From contig NZ_CP109596.1 in assembly GCF_036327755.1 (NCBI RefSeq), positions 2,232,001 to 2,296,000 of the forward strand: 64,000 bases of DNA. The letters are read 5' to 3'. The notes beneath the pieces were generated by a model. The model ran no database searches, was not told the DNA's origin, and was given only the letters and a program-made list of their open reading frames with translations. The number at the start of each line of letters is the position of its first letter. Positions within the stretch are counted from its first letter, which is position 1. This DNA comes from Nocardia sp. NBC_01503. Its GTDB lineage: Bacteria; Actinomycetota; Actinomycetes; Mycobacteriales; Mycobacteriaceae. This document shows positions 1 through 9,448 of this stretch, one piece after another. Made by a program: the position numbers and the translations under genes.

Positions 1-332
1 GAATGTGGCGGTAGAAACCGGGGAAGAAGCGGAAACCGTGCTCGCCCATCAATTCCGGGCGGCCGTCGCGACCGGTGCCCGGTACCGGAATACTGCGGGC
101 TTTGCCGCCCAGTGCCCGGCGCTCGTAAACGGTCACATCGAAGCCGCGCTCGGCCAGTTCGTGCGCGGCGGTGAGTCCGGCGACACCGCCGCCGAGCACC
201 ACCACGCTGCGGCCCGGATCGGCCGATGCGGGCGTGGGTCGCAGGGTCGCGGCCGTGCCCGCCAGAGCACCCGCCGCGACCGCTCCACGCAGCACCGTTC
301 GCCGCGTGACGGACAAACGCTGTCCCGTCATT
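1..332 (-). CDS. FAD-dependent amine-oxidase-like oxidoreductase, N-terminus only
   Basis: The first 110 codons of a minus-strand gene run off the left edge. The ATG at 332 opens a twin-arginine signal (SVTRRTVLRG followed by an alanine-rich hydrophobic stretch), so export by Tat is likely. After it comes a Rossmann dinucleotide fold (VVVLGGGVAGLTAAHELAERG) and a basic stretch with GGKAR, as in flavin amine oxidase and phytoene-desaturase-like enzymes. The last residues visible, GEHGFRFFPGFYRHI, suit the FAD-dependent oxidoreductase group often named hydroxysqualene dehydroxylase-like. The substrate cannot be read from this fragment. It is divergent from the genes to its right and separated from them by about 110 bases. 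Confidence 0.8.
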
Positions 333-445
333 CCCTACCTCCCACGCCTGGGGGAATCCTAGGCAGCGGGAACCAGCCGTGGGTCCGTAGGGTGCCATTT
401 TCCGGACCTCGCGTCGATCTTTGATGTGTGTATGCCGACCGTTCG

Positions 446-1414
446 CTATACCTCGGCGAGGCGCGGAGCCGATTTCGCCGGAGTCAGACGAGGTGACGGG
501 CCCGCCACCGGCTCCGGCGCGGCATTCGCAGACTTCGCAGCCCGCGCCGACGTGGCGGTGAACGCACCGGCGATCACAATGGCCGCACCGAGCAGGGAGA
601 TGGCCGACGGCCGCTCATGCAGGAACGCCCAGGAGGCCGCGATACCGACCACCGGCACCATGAGCGACAGCGGTGCGACCGTGCCCGCCGGATAGCGACT
701 CATCAGATATGTCCACAGACCCGAACCGGCGATGGTGCCCAGCAGCACGATGTAGGCGAGCGCGGCATAGGCGGGCCAGCCGCTCGCCGAGAACGAGTCG
801 GCCAGATCCCGCAGACCGGTGGCCGGGCCCTCGGTGAGCGCGGAGAGCGCGAACATGGGCAGCGGCGGAACCACCGTCATCCACAGGGTCAGGTGCAGGG
901 GGTTGACCCCTTCGGCGGGCGCCGCGGCCATGCGGGATCCGAGATTGCCGAAGGCCCAGCCCAGTCCGGCCAGCAGCGTCAGGATCAGGGGCAGCAGTGC
1001 CGCCTGATGTGAGCGATCCCAGCCGATCACCGCCATACCGGCCATGGCGACGGCGATGCCGAGCAGCTGGATTCCGCGCAATCGCTCGCGCAGGAACACC
1101 GCACCCAACAGCACCGTGAACGGCGCGGAGGACTGCAGCACCAGCGAGGAGAGCCCGGTCGGCATCCCGGCTCGCATGGCACTGAACAGGAAGGCGAACT
1201 GCAGAATCCCGAAGCCGACGCCGTACAGCAGCAGCCACCGCCACGGCACCCGCGGTCGCGGCACGAAGATCAGCACCGGCACCGCGATCACCGCGAAGCG
1301 CAGTGCGGCGAAGAAGAAGGGTTGGAAGTGGTCGAGCCCGACCCGAATGGCGAGGAAGTTCAGCCCCCACAGCACCACAACAGCCAGGCCGAGCAGCCGA
1401 TCACGATTGGTCAT
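446..1414 (-). CDS. EamA-family drug/metabolite exporter
   Basis: This 322-residue inner-membrane protein has about ten hydrophobic segments in two repeated halves, the usual layout of EamA (DMT superfamily) permeases such as RhaT- and YdcZ-like exporters. The frame stays open upstream to 1468, but the ATG at 1414 (MTNRDRLLGLAVV) places the first transmembrane helix immediately after a short charged N-terminus, as family members do, so I chose it. The second repeat begins near GLGWAFGNLGSRM. The charged alanine-rich tail is typical. The gene is divergent from a LysR regulator and has a palindromic N11 box 20 bases upstream of its start, so control by that regulator is likely. The exported substrate is unknown. 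Confidence 0.88.
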   Translation of the reverse strand: MTNRDRLLGLAVVVLWGLNFLAIRVGLDHFQPFFFAALRFAVIAVPVLIFVPRPRVPWRWLLLYGVGFGILQFAFLFSAMRAGMPTGLSSLVLQSSAPFTVLLGAVFLRERLRGIQLLGIAVAMAGMAVIGWDRSHQAALLPLILTLLAGLGWAFGNLGSRMAAAPAEGVNPLHLTLWMTVVPPLPMFALSALTEGPATGLRDLADSFSASGWPAYAALAYIVLLGTIAGSGLWTYLMSRYPAGTVAPLSLMVPVVGIAASWAFLHERPSAISLLGAAIVIAGAFTATSARAAKSANAAPEPVAGPSPRLTPAKSAPRLAEV

Positions 1415-1432
1415 GAGGCAAATATGCGGGTG

Positions 1433-1453
1433 TCGATAGATAAGAACAATCGA
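1433..1453. promoter_or_regulatory. LysR-type operator (TCGAT-N11-ATCGA)
   Basis: A perfect inverted repeat TCGAT/ATCGA separated by 11 bases sits in the AT-rich gap between the divergent EamA and LysR genes, about 20 bases upstream of the EamA ATG. T-N11-A palindromes are the recognition pattern of LysR-type regulators, so the adjacent regulator probably binds here. Its overlap with the expected exporter promoter would allow direct repression or activation. Confidence 0.55.
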
Positions 1454-1626
1454 ATAAATCTGCACCAACGATGTAGTAGAACTTACCTATGCCCCACCCG
1501 GAAGACCCGGACACCACCCCACCCCGCACCGTCCCGCGACCCCGACGCATCGCACCGAGCCCGATGGGTCCCCGGCATCTTCCACCGAGCCAGGATTCGA
1601 GGACAGAGCGGGACGGTGGCCCACTC

Positions 1627-2520
1627 ATGTCGGTCGAGCGATTGCGCGTGCTGCGCGAACTCGCGGATCGAGGGACCGTCGCCGCCGTGGCCGAAGCGCT
1701 GTCGATGACACCCTCCGCGGTATCCCAGCAACTGAAGGTGCTCGCCCGCGAAGCCGGGGTGGCACTGCTGGAACCGGACGGGCGCCGGGTGCGGTTGACC
1801 GATGCGGGGCGAGCACTGGTGGTGCGGGCCGATGAGGTGCTGGCGGCCATGGAGAAGGCGGCCGCCGAGATGGCCTCGTACCGGGGATCACCGCGCGGAC
1901 AGGTACGGGTGGCGTTGTTCCCTTCCGGGGCGGCACTGCTACTGCCCCACGTCCTCGCCGAGTTGGCCGGGACCGGGGTGGAGATGATCGCGGCCGACGA
2001 GGATGTGCCACCGGTGGAGGTGCCACGGCTGCTCGCCGATTACGACGTGGTGCTGACGCATCGGGATGAGCGGTCCGCCTCCATCGGCGGGGCGCGGGTG
2101 GCCTCGCGGGTCCTCATGCGGGAGCCCATCGACGTGGTGGTGGGACCCGAGCATCGGCTGGCCGAGCACGGCGCGGTGGTACCCGCCGAACTGTCCGATG
2201 AGACCTGGCTGAGCGTGCGCGGCGGATTCCCGGTGGATGACGTACTGCGCTCGATCGCCACCGTTACCGGAGTGCAGCCGCGAATCGCCCAGCGGCTCAA
2301 CGACTTCACCGTGATCGAGGCGCTGGTCGCCTCCGGCTACGGCATCGCGCTGATGCCCCGGTACGCGGTCCGGCACGCCGAGGTGGTGATGCTGCGACTG
2401 GCGGGGGTGCGCGCCGCGCGGCTCTACGACCTGGCCACGCGCCCGCATGCCGAGAAGCGCCCCGCCGTAGCCACCGTCCTGGCCGCGTTCGAACGAGCCG
2501 CACGCCGCGCCACGCGCTAG
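1627..2520 (+). CDS. LysR-family transcriptional regulator
   Basis: This is a 297-residue regulator. The N-terminal winged helix-turn-helix is clear: LRVLRELADRGTVAAVAEALSMTPSAVSQQLKVL, followed by the wing segment VRLTDAGRALV. The rest is a periplasmic-binding-protein-like effector domain. The open frame reaches back to 1489, but the extra residues are low-complexity and proline-rich. The ATG at 1627 (MSVERLRVLREL) matches the usual LysR N-terminus. It lies divergent to the EamA exporter with an N11 palindrome between them, the standard LysR/target arrangement. Its inducer is unknown. The stop lies 47 bases before the LLM oxidoreductase gene, which has its own MerR-type promoter. Confidence 0.87.
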   Translation: MSVERLRVLRELADRGTVAAVAEALSMTPSAVSQQLKVLAREAGVALLEPDGRRVRLTDAGRALVVRADEVLAAMEKAAAEMASYRGSPRGQVRVALFPSGAALLLPHVLAELAGTGVEMIAADEDVPPVEVPRLLADYDVVLTHRDERSASIGGARVASRVLMREPIDVVVGPEHRLAEHGAVVPAELSDETWLSVRGGFPVDDVLRSIATVTGVQPRIAQRLNDFTVIEALVASGYGIALMPRYAVRHAEVVMLRLAGVRAARLYDLATRPHAEKRPAVATVLAAFERAARRATR

Positions 2521-2530
2521 CAAAGCTCTC

Positions 2531-2561
2531 TTGACTTGGAGCGCACTCCAGGTCATAGCGT
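2531..2561 (+). promoter_or_regulatory. MerR-type promoter/operator with 19-bp spacer (NmlR/AdhR-like box)
   Basis: The -35 TTGACT (2531-2536) and -10 TAGCGT (2556-2561) are 19 bp apart, the over-long spacing characteristic of MerR-activated promoters. The spacer carries the imperfect palindrome ACTTGGAG-CGCA-CTCCAGGT (2534-2553), close to operators recalled for NmlR/AdhR-type MerR regulators that respond to electrophiles. Six bases separate the -10 from the ATG at 2568, so the transcript should be leaderless. No matching regulator lies next to it. Confidence 0.65.
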
Positions 2562-2567
2562 GAGCGC

Positions 2568-3557
2568 ATGAGCATTCGTCTCGGATATCAGATGCCCAAC
2601 TTCAGCTACGGGGTACCGCCGCGCGAGCTGTTCGCGGCCGTCACCGCGCAGGTGCGCGAGGCCGAGGCGGCGGGCTTCGACGCCGCCTTCGTCATGGACC
2701 ACTTCTACCAGCTGCCGCTGCTCGGCACCCCGGACCAGCCCATGCTGGAGGCGTATACCGCGCTCTCCGGGTTGGCCGCGGCGACCTCACGAATTCAGTT
2801 GTCCGCCTTGGTAACCGGTAACACCTACCGCAATCCGGCGCTCACCGCCAAGACCGTCACCACCCTGGATGTGGTGAGCGCCGGGCGCGCCGTCCTCGGT
2901 ATCGGAGCGGGCTGGTTCGAGCTCGAACACCAGGCGTATGGCTTCGAATTCGGTACCTTCACAGAGCGTTTCGAGCGCCTCGAGGAGGCCCTTCAGATCA
3001 TCACGCCGATGCTGCGCGGACAGCACTCCACCTTCGATGGACGCTGGTACCACACGAAGGACGCCATGAACGAGCCGCGCGTGCGCGATGATCTGCCGAT
3101 CATGCTCGGCGGCGGCGGTGAGAAGAAGACGTTCGCGCTGGCCGCGCGGTTCGCCGACCATCTCAATATCATCTGCAACGCCTCCGAACTGCCGCGCAAG
3201 CTGGACGCGCTGCATGCGCGCCTGGACGAGGCGGGCCGCGATCGCGCGACACTGGAGACCAGCTTCCTGGCCTTCGTCATTGTCGACGAGGATGGCGACC
3301 GAGCACGCAAGGTGCAGGCGGATCTACTTGCACGGCAAGGGATTACGGATCTTTCGGCGCTGCCGGTGGAGGCGCTGCGGCAGACTCCGGCGGACCGGCA
3401 GTTCGTGGGCACACCCGATGAGGTGGCCGAGCAGTTGCGGTCCCGCGTCCTCGATCACGGTATCGACGGACTCATCGTCAATCTCGTCACCAATGGGCAT
3501 GAGCCGGGCACCGTGGAGTTGGCCGGGCGGGCGCTGGCTCCGCTCGTGCGCGACTGA
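2568..3557 (+). CDS. LLM-class F420-dependent oxidoreductase
   Basis: This 329-residue protein has the luciferase-like TIM-barrel signature of F420-dependent oxidoreductases: the opening IRLGYQMPNFSYG, the segment AEAAGFDAAFVMDHFYQLP, the ISTAL-like VTGNTYRNPALTAKTVTTLDVVSAGRAVLGIGAGW, and MLGGGGEKKTF where the phosphate of the deazaflavin is usually held. Members transfer hydride between F420H2 and a small organic substrate; the substrate here cannot be inferred. The ATG lies six bases after a -10 box, which supports a leaderless start. The MerR-type promoter suggests induction by a reactive or toxic compound (inference). Confidence 0.88.
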   Translation: MSIRLGYQMPNFSYGVPPRELFAAVTAQVREAEAAGFDAAFVMDHFYQLPLLGTPDQPMLEAYTALSGLAAATSRIQLSALVTGNTYRNPALTAKTVTTLDVVSAGRAVLGIGAGWFELEHQAYGFEFGTFTERFERLEEALQIITPMLRGQHSTFDGRWYHTKDAMNEPRVRDDLPIMLGGGGEKKTFALAARFADHLNIICNASELPRKLDALHARLDEAGRDRATLETSFLAFVIVDEDGDRARKVQADLLARQGITDLSALPVEALRQTPADRQFVGTPDEVAEQLRSRVLDHGIDGLIVNLVTNGHEPGTVELAGRALAPLVRD

Positions 3558-3568
3558 GGCGTTGAACG

Positions 3569-3602
3569 CGAATGCCCTGCGGTGGTCTCCGCGGGGCATT
3601 CG
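3569..3602. terminator. Bidirectional stem-loop between convergent genes
   Basis: A 14-bp stem (CGAATGCCCTGCGG paired with 3589-3602, one G-U pair) with a six-base loop lies in the 66-base gap between the convergent LLM oxidoreductase and EspI-like genes. It should stop transcription from both sides. Confidence 0.75.
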
Positions 3603-3623
3603 TTGGCCATCAGGCGTTTTCGG

Positions 3624-5360
3624 CTAATGCTGGCGCGGTTGGAAGCCCTGCTGGGCCGCGTGATAGCCGAAATCGTCGGCGACCATGGCGGCCAACTCCA
3701 GCAGAGCGCGCCGGGTCGGCTTGGAGACCAGTTCGAGGTCGATCTCCGCGCCCTCGGCCAGATGATCGTCGAACGGCACCACCTGCACCGCGCGGGTGCG
3801 GTCCAGGAAGAGCTTGCGCAGCTGATCCAGGTCCACGGTGGAGGAACCCTTGCGAGAAGCGTTGACCACCACCACGGTTCGCTCCACCAGCTTGTGATAG
3901 CCGTGATGATCGAGCCAGTCCAGCGTGGCCGAGGCACTGCGCGCACCGTCGATGGCGGGTGAGGTGACCAGCACCAGTGAGCTCGCCATATCCAGCACAC
4001 CGGACATGGCCGAGTGCATCAGACCGGTACCGCAGTCGGTGAGGATGATGTTGTAGAACTGCTGCAGGATTCCGATCGCCTTACGGTAATCGGCCTCGCT
4101 GAACGCCTCCGACACCGCCGGATCCTGTTCGCTCGCAAGCACTTCCAGGCGGCTCGGCGCCTGGGAGGTATGCGCGCGCACATCGGAGTAGCGGGTGATG
4201 TGGCTGTCCTCCAACAGGTTTCGCACCGTGGAGCGGGTCTGCCGCGGCACCCGATGGGCGAGGGTGCCCAGGTCGGGATTGGCGTCGATGGCAATGACCC
4301 GGTCACCGCGCTCGGAGGCGAAGGTGGAGCCCAAACCGACAGTGGTGGTGGTCTTTCCGACACCGCCCTTGAGCGAGAGGATGGCGATTCGGTAGTCACC
4401 GCGCACCGGCTGATTCACCCGATCCACCAGCTGCGCGTGCATCAGATCCGCGGGCGACTCACCCGGGTTGATCACACCGCCGGACGCCTTGTGCACGGCG
4501 CGCCGCCAACCGCTGCGGGGCGCGCGGCGGGCCCGGCGCAACAGGTTCAGATCATTGACCGAATGTCCGGGCGGGGGCTGCTGCTGGAAACCGCCCTGCT
4601 GCTGTGGAAAACCCTGCGGCGGCTGGCCGTTCCAGCCCTGCGGCGCGAAGCCTGGCTGCTGCATCGGCTGCTGCGGAGGCTGGGCTGGCGGCGGAGACCA
4701 GCTGTAGATCGGCCCGCCGGGCTGATCATTGGCGGGGGCGAACTGACCGGGCTGCCCGAACTGACCGGGCGCACCACCCGGCTCCTGCGGACCGGGCTGG
4801 CCGGGCTGATCGGGAAACACTCGGCGAACCATGCCGTCGCTGCCGATTTCCTGCCGGATCTCGCCGTACGGGGTCTCGTCGCGCACCTCGCCGTAGGGGC
4901 CGTCCTGGCCCGGAAACGCGCCCGGCGCACCGGGATTCGGCGGCGGCGCGAACTGGCCGGAGTCCGGCGCGGGATAGTTGCCGGGCGGCGGAAAACCCTG
5001 CTGACCGTTCTGGAACGGCGCACCCGGGAACGGGCCCTGCCCGTCGAACGGTCCGTTCGGACCGCCCTGGGGCGGAGCACCATACGGGCCCGCGGGCGGG
5101 AAACCACCCGGTGCGAAGGGATCCGGCCCCTGACCGTACGGCCCCGCGCCTTCGGGCTGGAAGACGGTGGTCTGCTCGATCGAGTCCGGTACCGGCGGGA
5201 AGAACCCGGCCCCCTGCTCACCCTCGCCATTGGCCTCGGCGGCCTGGTCCGACTCCGGTGCGCCCTCGCCGGACGAGGGTCGCTCGTCCTTGATGTCGTC
5301 GGCGTCCACCGGCAGCCCGGCCGCGGCCTGCGAGGTCGAATTCTGATCGTTCGTAGTCAC
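3624..5360 (-). CDS. EspI-like MinD/ParA-family ATPase with proline-rich N-terminus
   Basis: This 578-residue protein has two parts. Residues 1 to about 300 are acidic and then Pro/Gly/Gln-rich low complexity. From about residue 315 comes a MinD/ParA ATPase domain with the deviant Walker A KGGVGKTTTT, the Walker A' aspartate in IAIDANPDLG, and the switch segment ILTDCGTGLMHSAM. This architecture matches the EspI group (Rv3876-like) linked to type VII secretion, although no ESX genes are visible here. Such ATPases are cytoplasmic and may act at the membrane. The GTG at 5360 follows a GGGGGA ribosome site by about five bases. A TAGCGT -10-like box lies about 60 bases upstream. Confidence 0.8.
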   Translation of the reverse strand: MTTNDQNSTSQAAAGLPVDADDIKDERPSSGEGAPESDQAAEANGEGEQGAGFFPPVPDSIEQTTVFQPEGAGPYGQGPDPFAPGGFPPAGPYGAPPQGGPNGPFDGQGPFPGAPFQNGQQGFPPPGNYPAPDSGQFAPPPNPGAPGAFPGQDGPYGEVRDETPYGEIRQEIGSDGMVRRVFPDQPGQPGPQEPGGAPGQFGQPGQFAPANDQPGGPIYSWSPPPAQPPQQPMQQPGFAPQGWNGQPPQGFPQQQGGFQQQPPPGHSVNDLNLLRRARRAPRSGWRRAVHKASGGVINPGESPADLMHAQLVDRVNQPVRGDYRIAILSLKGGVGKTTTTVGLGSTFASERGDRVIAIDANPDLGTLAHRVPRQTRSTVRNLLEDSHITRYSDVRAHTSQAPSRLEVLASEQDPAVSEAFSEADYRKAIGILQQFYNIILTDCGTGLMHSAMSGVLDMASSLVLVTSPAIDGARSASATLDWLDHHGYHKLVERTVVVVNASRKGSSTVDLDQLRKLFLDRTRAVQVVPFDDHLAEGAEIDLELVSKPTRRALLELAAMVADDFGYHAAQQGFQPRQH

Positions 5361-5517
5361 GTGTCCCCCATCTGCTCGACAGCTCGAACAGAGAGCTCGG
5401 CGCTAATGCAGCCCCAACGCTAGCATTCCCGACGCTCTCCTACCCTGGCCTGGTAAACCCCCGCACCTTGCGGCAACTGCACCGCTACCGGATGTTCACC
5501 ACCCCCGAAGACGAGAA

Positions 5518-5541
5518 CCCGCCCCGGACAACCGGAGCGGG
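5518..5541 (-). terminator. Probable leuA terminator
   Basis: A 10-bp GC-rich stem with one mismatch (CCCGCCCCGG/CCGGAGCGGG) and a four-base loop begins 17 bases after the leuA stop. Read on the minus strand it is followed by GGGTTCTCG, a weak U-tract. Confidence 0.5.
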
Positions 5542-5557
5542 CTCATCGAGGGATCTG

Positions 5558-7506
<1,949 letters not shown>

Positions 7507-7543
7507 CAGCGTGGCAATGCGGTGCCGGAACCCAGGTGCGCCA

Positions 7544-8566
7544 CTACCGTTCGGTAGCGGGCGAAGCGGCGCACAGTTCGTGGATGAAGCGCATCTTCTC
7601 CAAGACCGGGTCGGCCAGGACGAATGGATAGAGATCCGAGTGCCCCATCGAGCGATTGACCATGTTCAGGGACCAGGTCAGCGGTAGCCAGAGTTCGATT
7701 ATGCGGTCGAAGCCGGAGCGGCCGAGTTGTGGGCGGTCCAGGGTCGCGCCCGCGGGGGCGAGGCCGAAGGCGGCGGCGGTGTCGAGGGTGTCGCGAATAT
7801 GCAGGTAGTGGGCGAAGGTTTCGGCCCAATCCTCGGCCGGATGCATGGTGGCGTAGGAGGAGACGTGGTCGGACTCCCAGCCCGGCGGTGGGCCCTGGCG
7901 GTAGTGCTTGTCCAGGGCCTGCTGATAGTCGGCCACCGGATCGCCGAAAAGTGTTCGGGCACGGTCTGATTCGGATTCGCCGACCAGGACCGGGTAGTAG
8001 TAGTGGCCGATCTCGTGCCGGAAGTGGCCGAGCAGGGTGCGGTAGGGCTCGGCCATTTCGACGCGGAGCTGTTCGCGGTGCACGTCATCGCCCTCGGCCA
8101 GGTCCAGGGTGATGAGGCCGTTCTCGTGGCCGGTCATGACCTGGTGTTCGGCGCTGGCGAGCAGGTCGAAGGCCAGGCCCTGTTCGGTGTCGGTGCGCCG
8201 GTCGACAATCGGCAGGCCGAGTTCGGTGAGCTCCATGATCAGGCGGCGTTTGGCGGCTTCGGCCTCGGCGAAGGCGGGCAGCCATTTCCCGTCCTGATCG
8301 GACGGGCGGGTGCGGGTGAGGCGGCAGGATTCACACAGGCCCGATCCCTTGACCAGCCAATTACATTGCGCGACATGGCTGTTGTCGCAGAGCCGGAAGT
8401 GATTGGCGTCCAGCACACCGTCCGAGGTGTCATCGTCGCCGTCCCGGGCCAGCACCAGCAGTGCCCGGTCGGCGAGGCTGAAACCCAGTGCGCTGCCGCA
8501 GTTCAGGCAGAGCGAATTCTCGAAGGCCAATCGCTGACCGCATTGGGGACAGGCGAAATCGCGCAT
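7544..8566 (-). CDS. Zinc-ribbon, zinc-dependent metallopeptidase-like protein (COG4307 type)
   Basis: This 340-residue protein opens with a zinc ribbon (CPQCG then CLNCG, residues 6-9 and 20-24), has further Cys pairs (CNW, CESC), and carries the metallopeptidase motif HEIGHYYY near residue 188, with downstream acidic residues in HPAEDWAETFAHYLHI. It matches the putative zinc-binding metallopeptidase family repeatedly found with alpha-E/ATP-grasp/transglutaminase genes. It is the last gene of the four-gene operon: its ATG lies four bases after the stop of the preceding transglutaminase gene, with GAGGTG just upstream. It probably trims or releases the product made by the upstream ligases (inference); no substrate is known. 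Confidence 0.82.
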   Translation of the reverse strand: MRDFACPQCGQRLAFENSLCLNCGSALGFSLADRALLVLARDGDDDTSDGVLDANHFRLCDNSHVAQCNWLVKGSGLCESCRLTRTRPSDQDGKWLPAFAEAEAAKRRLIMELTELGLPIVDRRTDTEQGLAFDLLASAEHQVMTGHENGLITLDLAEGDDVHREQLRVEMAEPYRTLLGHFRHEIGHYYYPVLVGESESDRARTLFGDPVADYQQALDKHYRQGPPPGWESDHVSSYATMHPAEDWAETFAHYLHIRDTLDTAAAFGLAPAGATLDRPQLGRSGFDRIIELWLPLTWSLNMVNRSMGHSDLYPFVLADPVLEKMRFIHELCAASPATER

Positions 8567-8570
8567 TGCC

Positions 8571-9446
8571 TCACACCTCGATCGGAGCGACGTCGACGGA
8601 GACGCGAATGCTGCTCTCCTTGGCGTCGGTGTAGATGATGCCGCGCATGGGGGGTACGTCGGCGTAGTCGCGGCCCCAGGCCGCGGTCACATAGCGTTCG
8701 TCGGCGAACTGATTGTTGGTGGGATCGAAGTCGACCCAGTGCCCGTCGGCCGTGCCGTCCGGCAACCACACCGCCGCCCAGGCGTGCGTGGCGTCCGCGC
8801 CGACCATGCGCTCGCGGCCGGGCGGTGGATCGGTGGCGAGATAGCCCGAGACATAGCGGGCGGCCAGCCCGAGCGAGCGCAGGCAGGCGATGGCCAGGCG
8901 GGCGAAGTCCTGGCAGACGCCGCGGCGGGCGGCGAAGACATCGGCGACCCGGGTGCTGACGGTGGTGGAGCCGGATTTGTAGGTGAAGTCGGTGTAGATG
9001 CGAGCGGTCAACTCCCGCACCGCCTCCAGCAGCGGGCGGCCGGGCGGGAAGGATTCGGCGGCATAGGCGGCGACCTCCGCGATGATCTCGGGCGGATTCA
9101 GGTCGAGGGTGAATTCCACTGCGAGCGGTCCGTTTTCGATGGCGGGGCGGGCCTTCTCCCAGGGGCCCGGCTCCGGAATCTCCGGCGGGTTCGTCACCTC
9201 CACCGTCGATTCACCGGTCACCTCCAGGCGGCGATGTTCGGCCGTGACATGGAAATACAGGGTGGTATTGCCGTACACATCGGTGCCGACCGAGCGATCC
9301 GACGGCACCGGATCCACCCGAATATCGTGCGCGAGCAGCCGCTGGCCGGGGAATTCACGCGGGGTCAGATAGGCGCGGCCGTAGGAGCTGGTGACTTCGT
9401 CCGAGTACACGTAGATCGTGCTGTGCAATACCCGATAGCGGCGCAC
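8571..9446 (-). CDS. Transglutaminase-like cysteine protease/amidase
   Basis: This roughly 291-residue protein has an N-terminal beta domain (RRYRVLHSTIYVYSDEV, then SSYGRAYLTPRE) of the bacterial transglutaminase N type, followed by a transglutaminase-like papain-fold core. The catalytic triad is visible: Cys in RRGVCQDFARLA, His in ATHAWAAVWL and Asp in WVDFDPTNN. I chose the GTG at 9446, two bases after the stop of the ATP-grasp gene; an ATG at 9476 inside that gene is the alternative. The spacing implies one transcript and probable translational coupling. Proteins of this kind in such operons are thought to hydrolyse or transfer amide bonds on the peptides formed by the ATP-grasp partner (inference). 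Confidence 0.85.
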   Translation of the reverse strand: MRRYRVLHSTIYVYSDEVTSSYGRAYLTPREFPGQRLLAHDIRVDPVPSDRSVGTDVYGNTTLYFHVTAEHRRLEVTGESTVEVTNPPEIPEPGPWEKARPAIENGPLAVEFTLDLNPPEIIAEVAAYAAESFPPGRPLLEAVRELTARIYTDFTYKSGSTTVSTRVADVFAARRGVCQDFARLAIACLRSLGLAARYVSGYLATDPPPGRERMVGADATHAWAAVWLPDGTADGHWVDFDPTNNQFADERYVTAAWGRDYADVPPMRGIIYTDAKESSIRVSVDVAPIEV

Positions 9447-9448
9447 CC

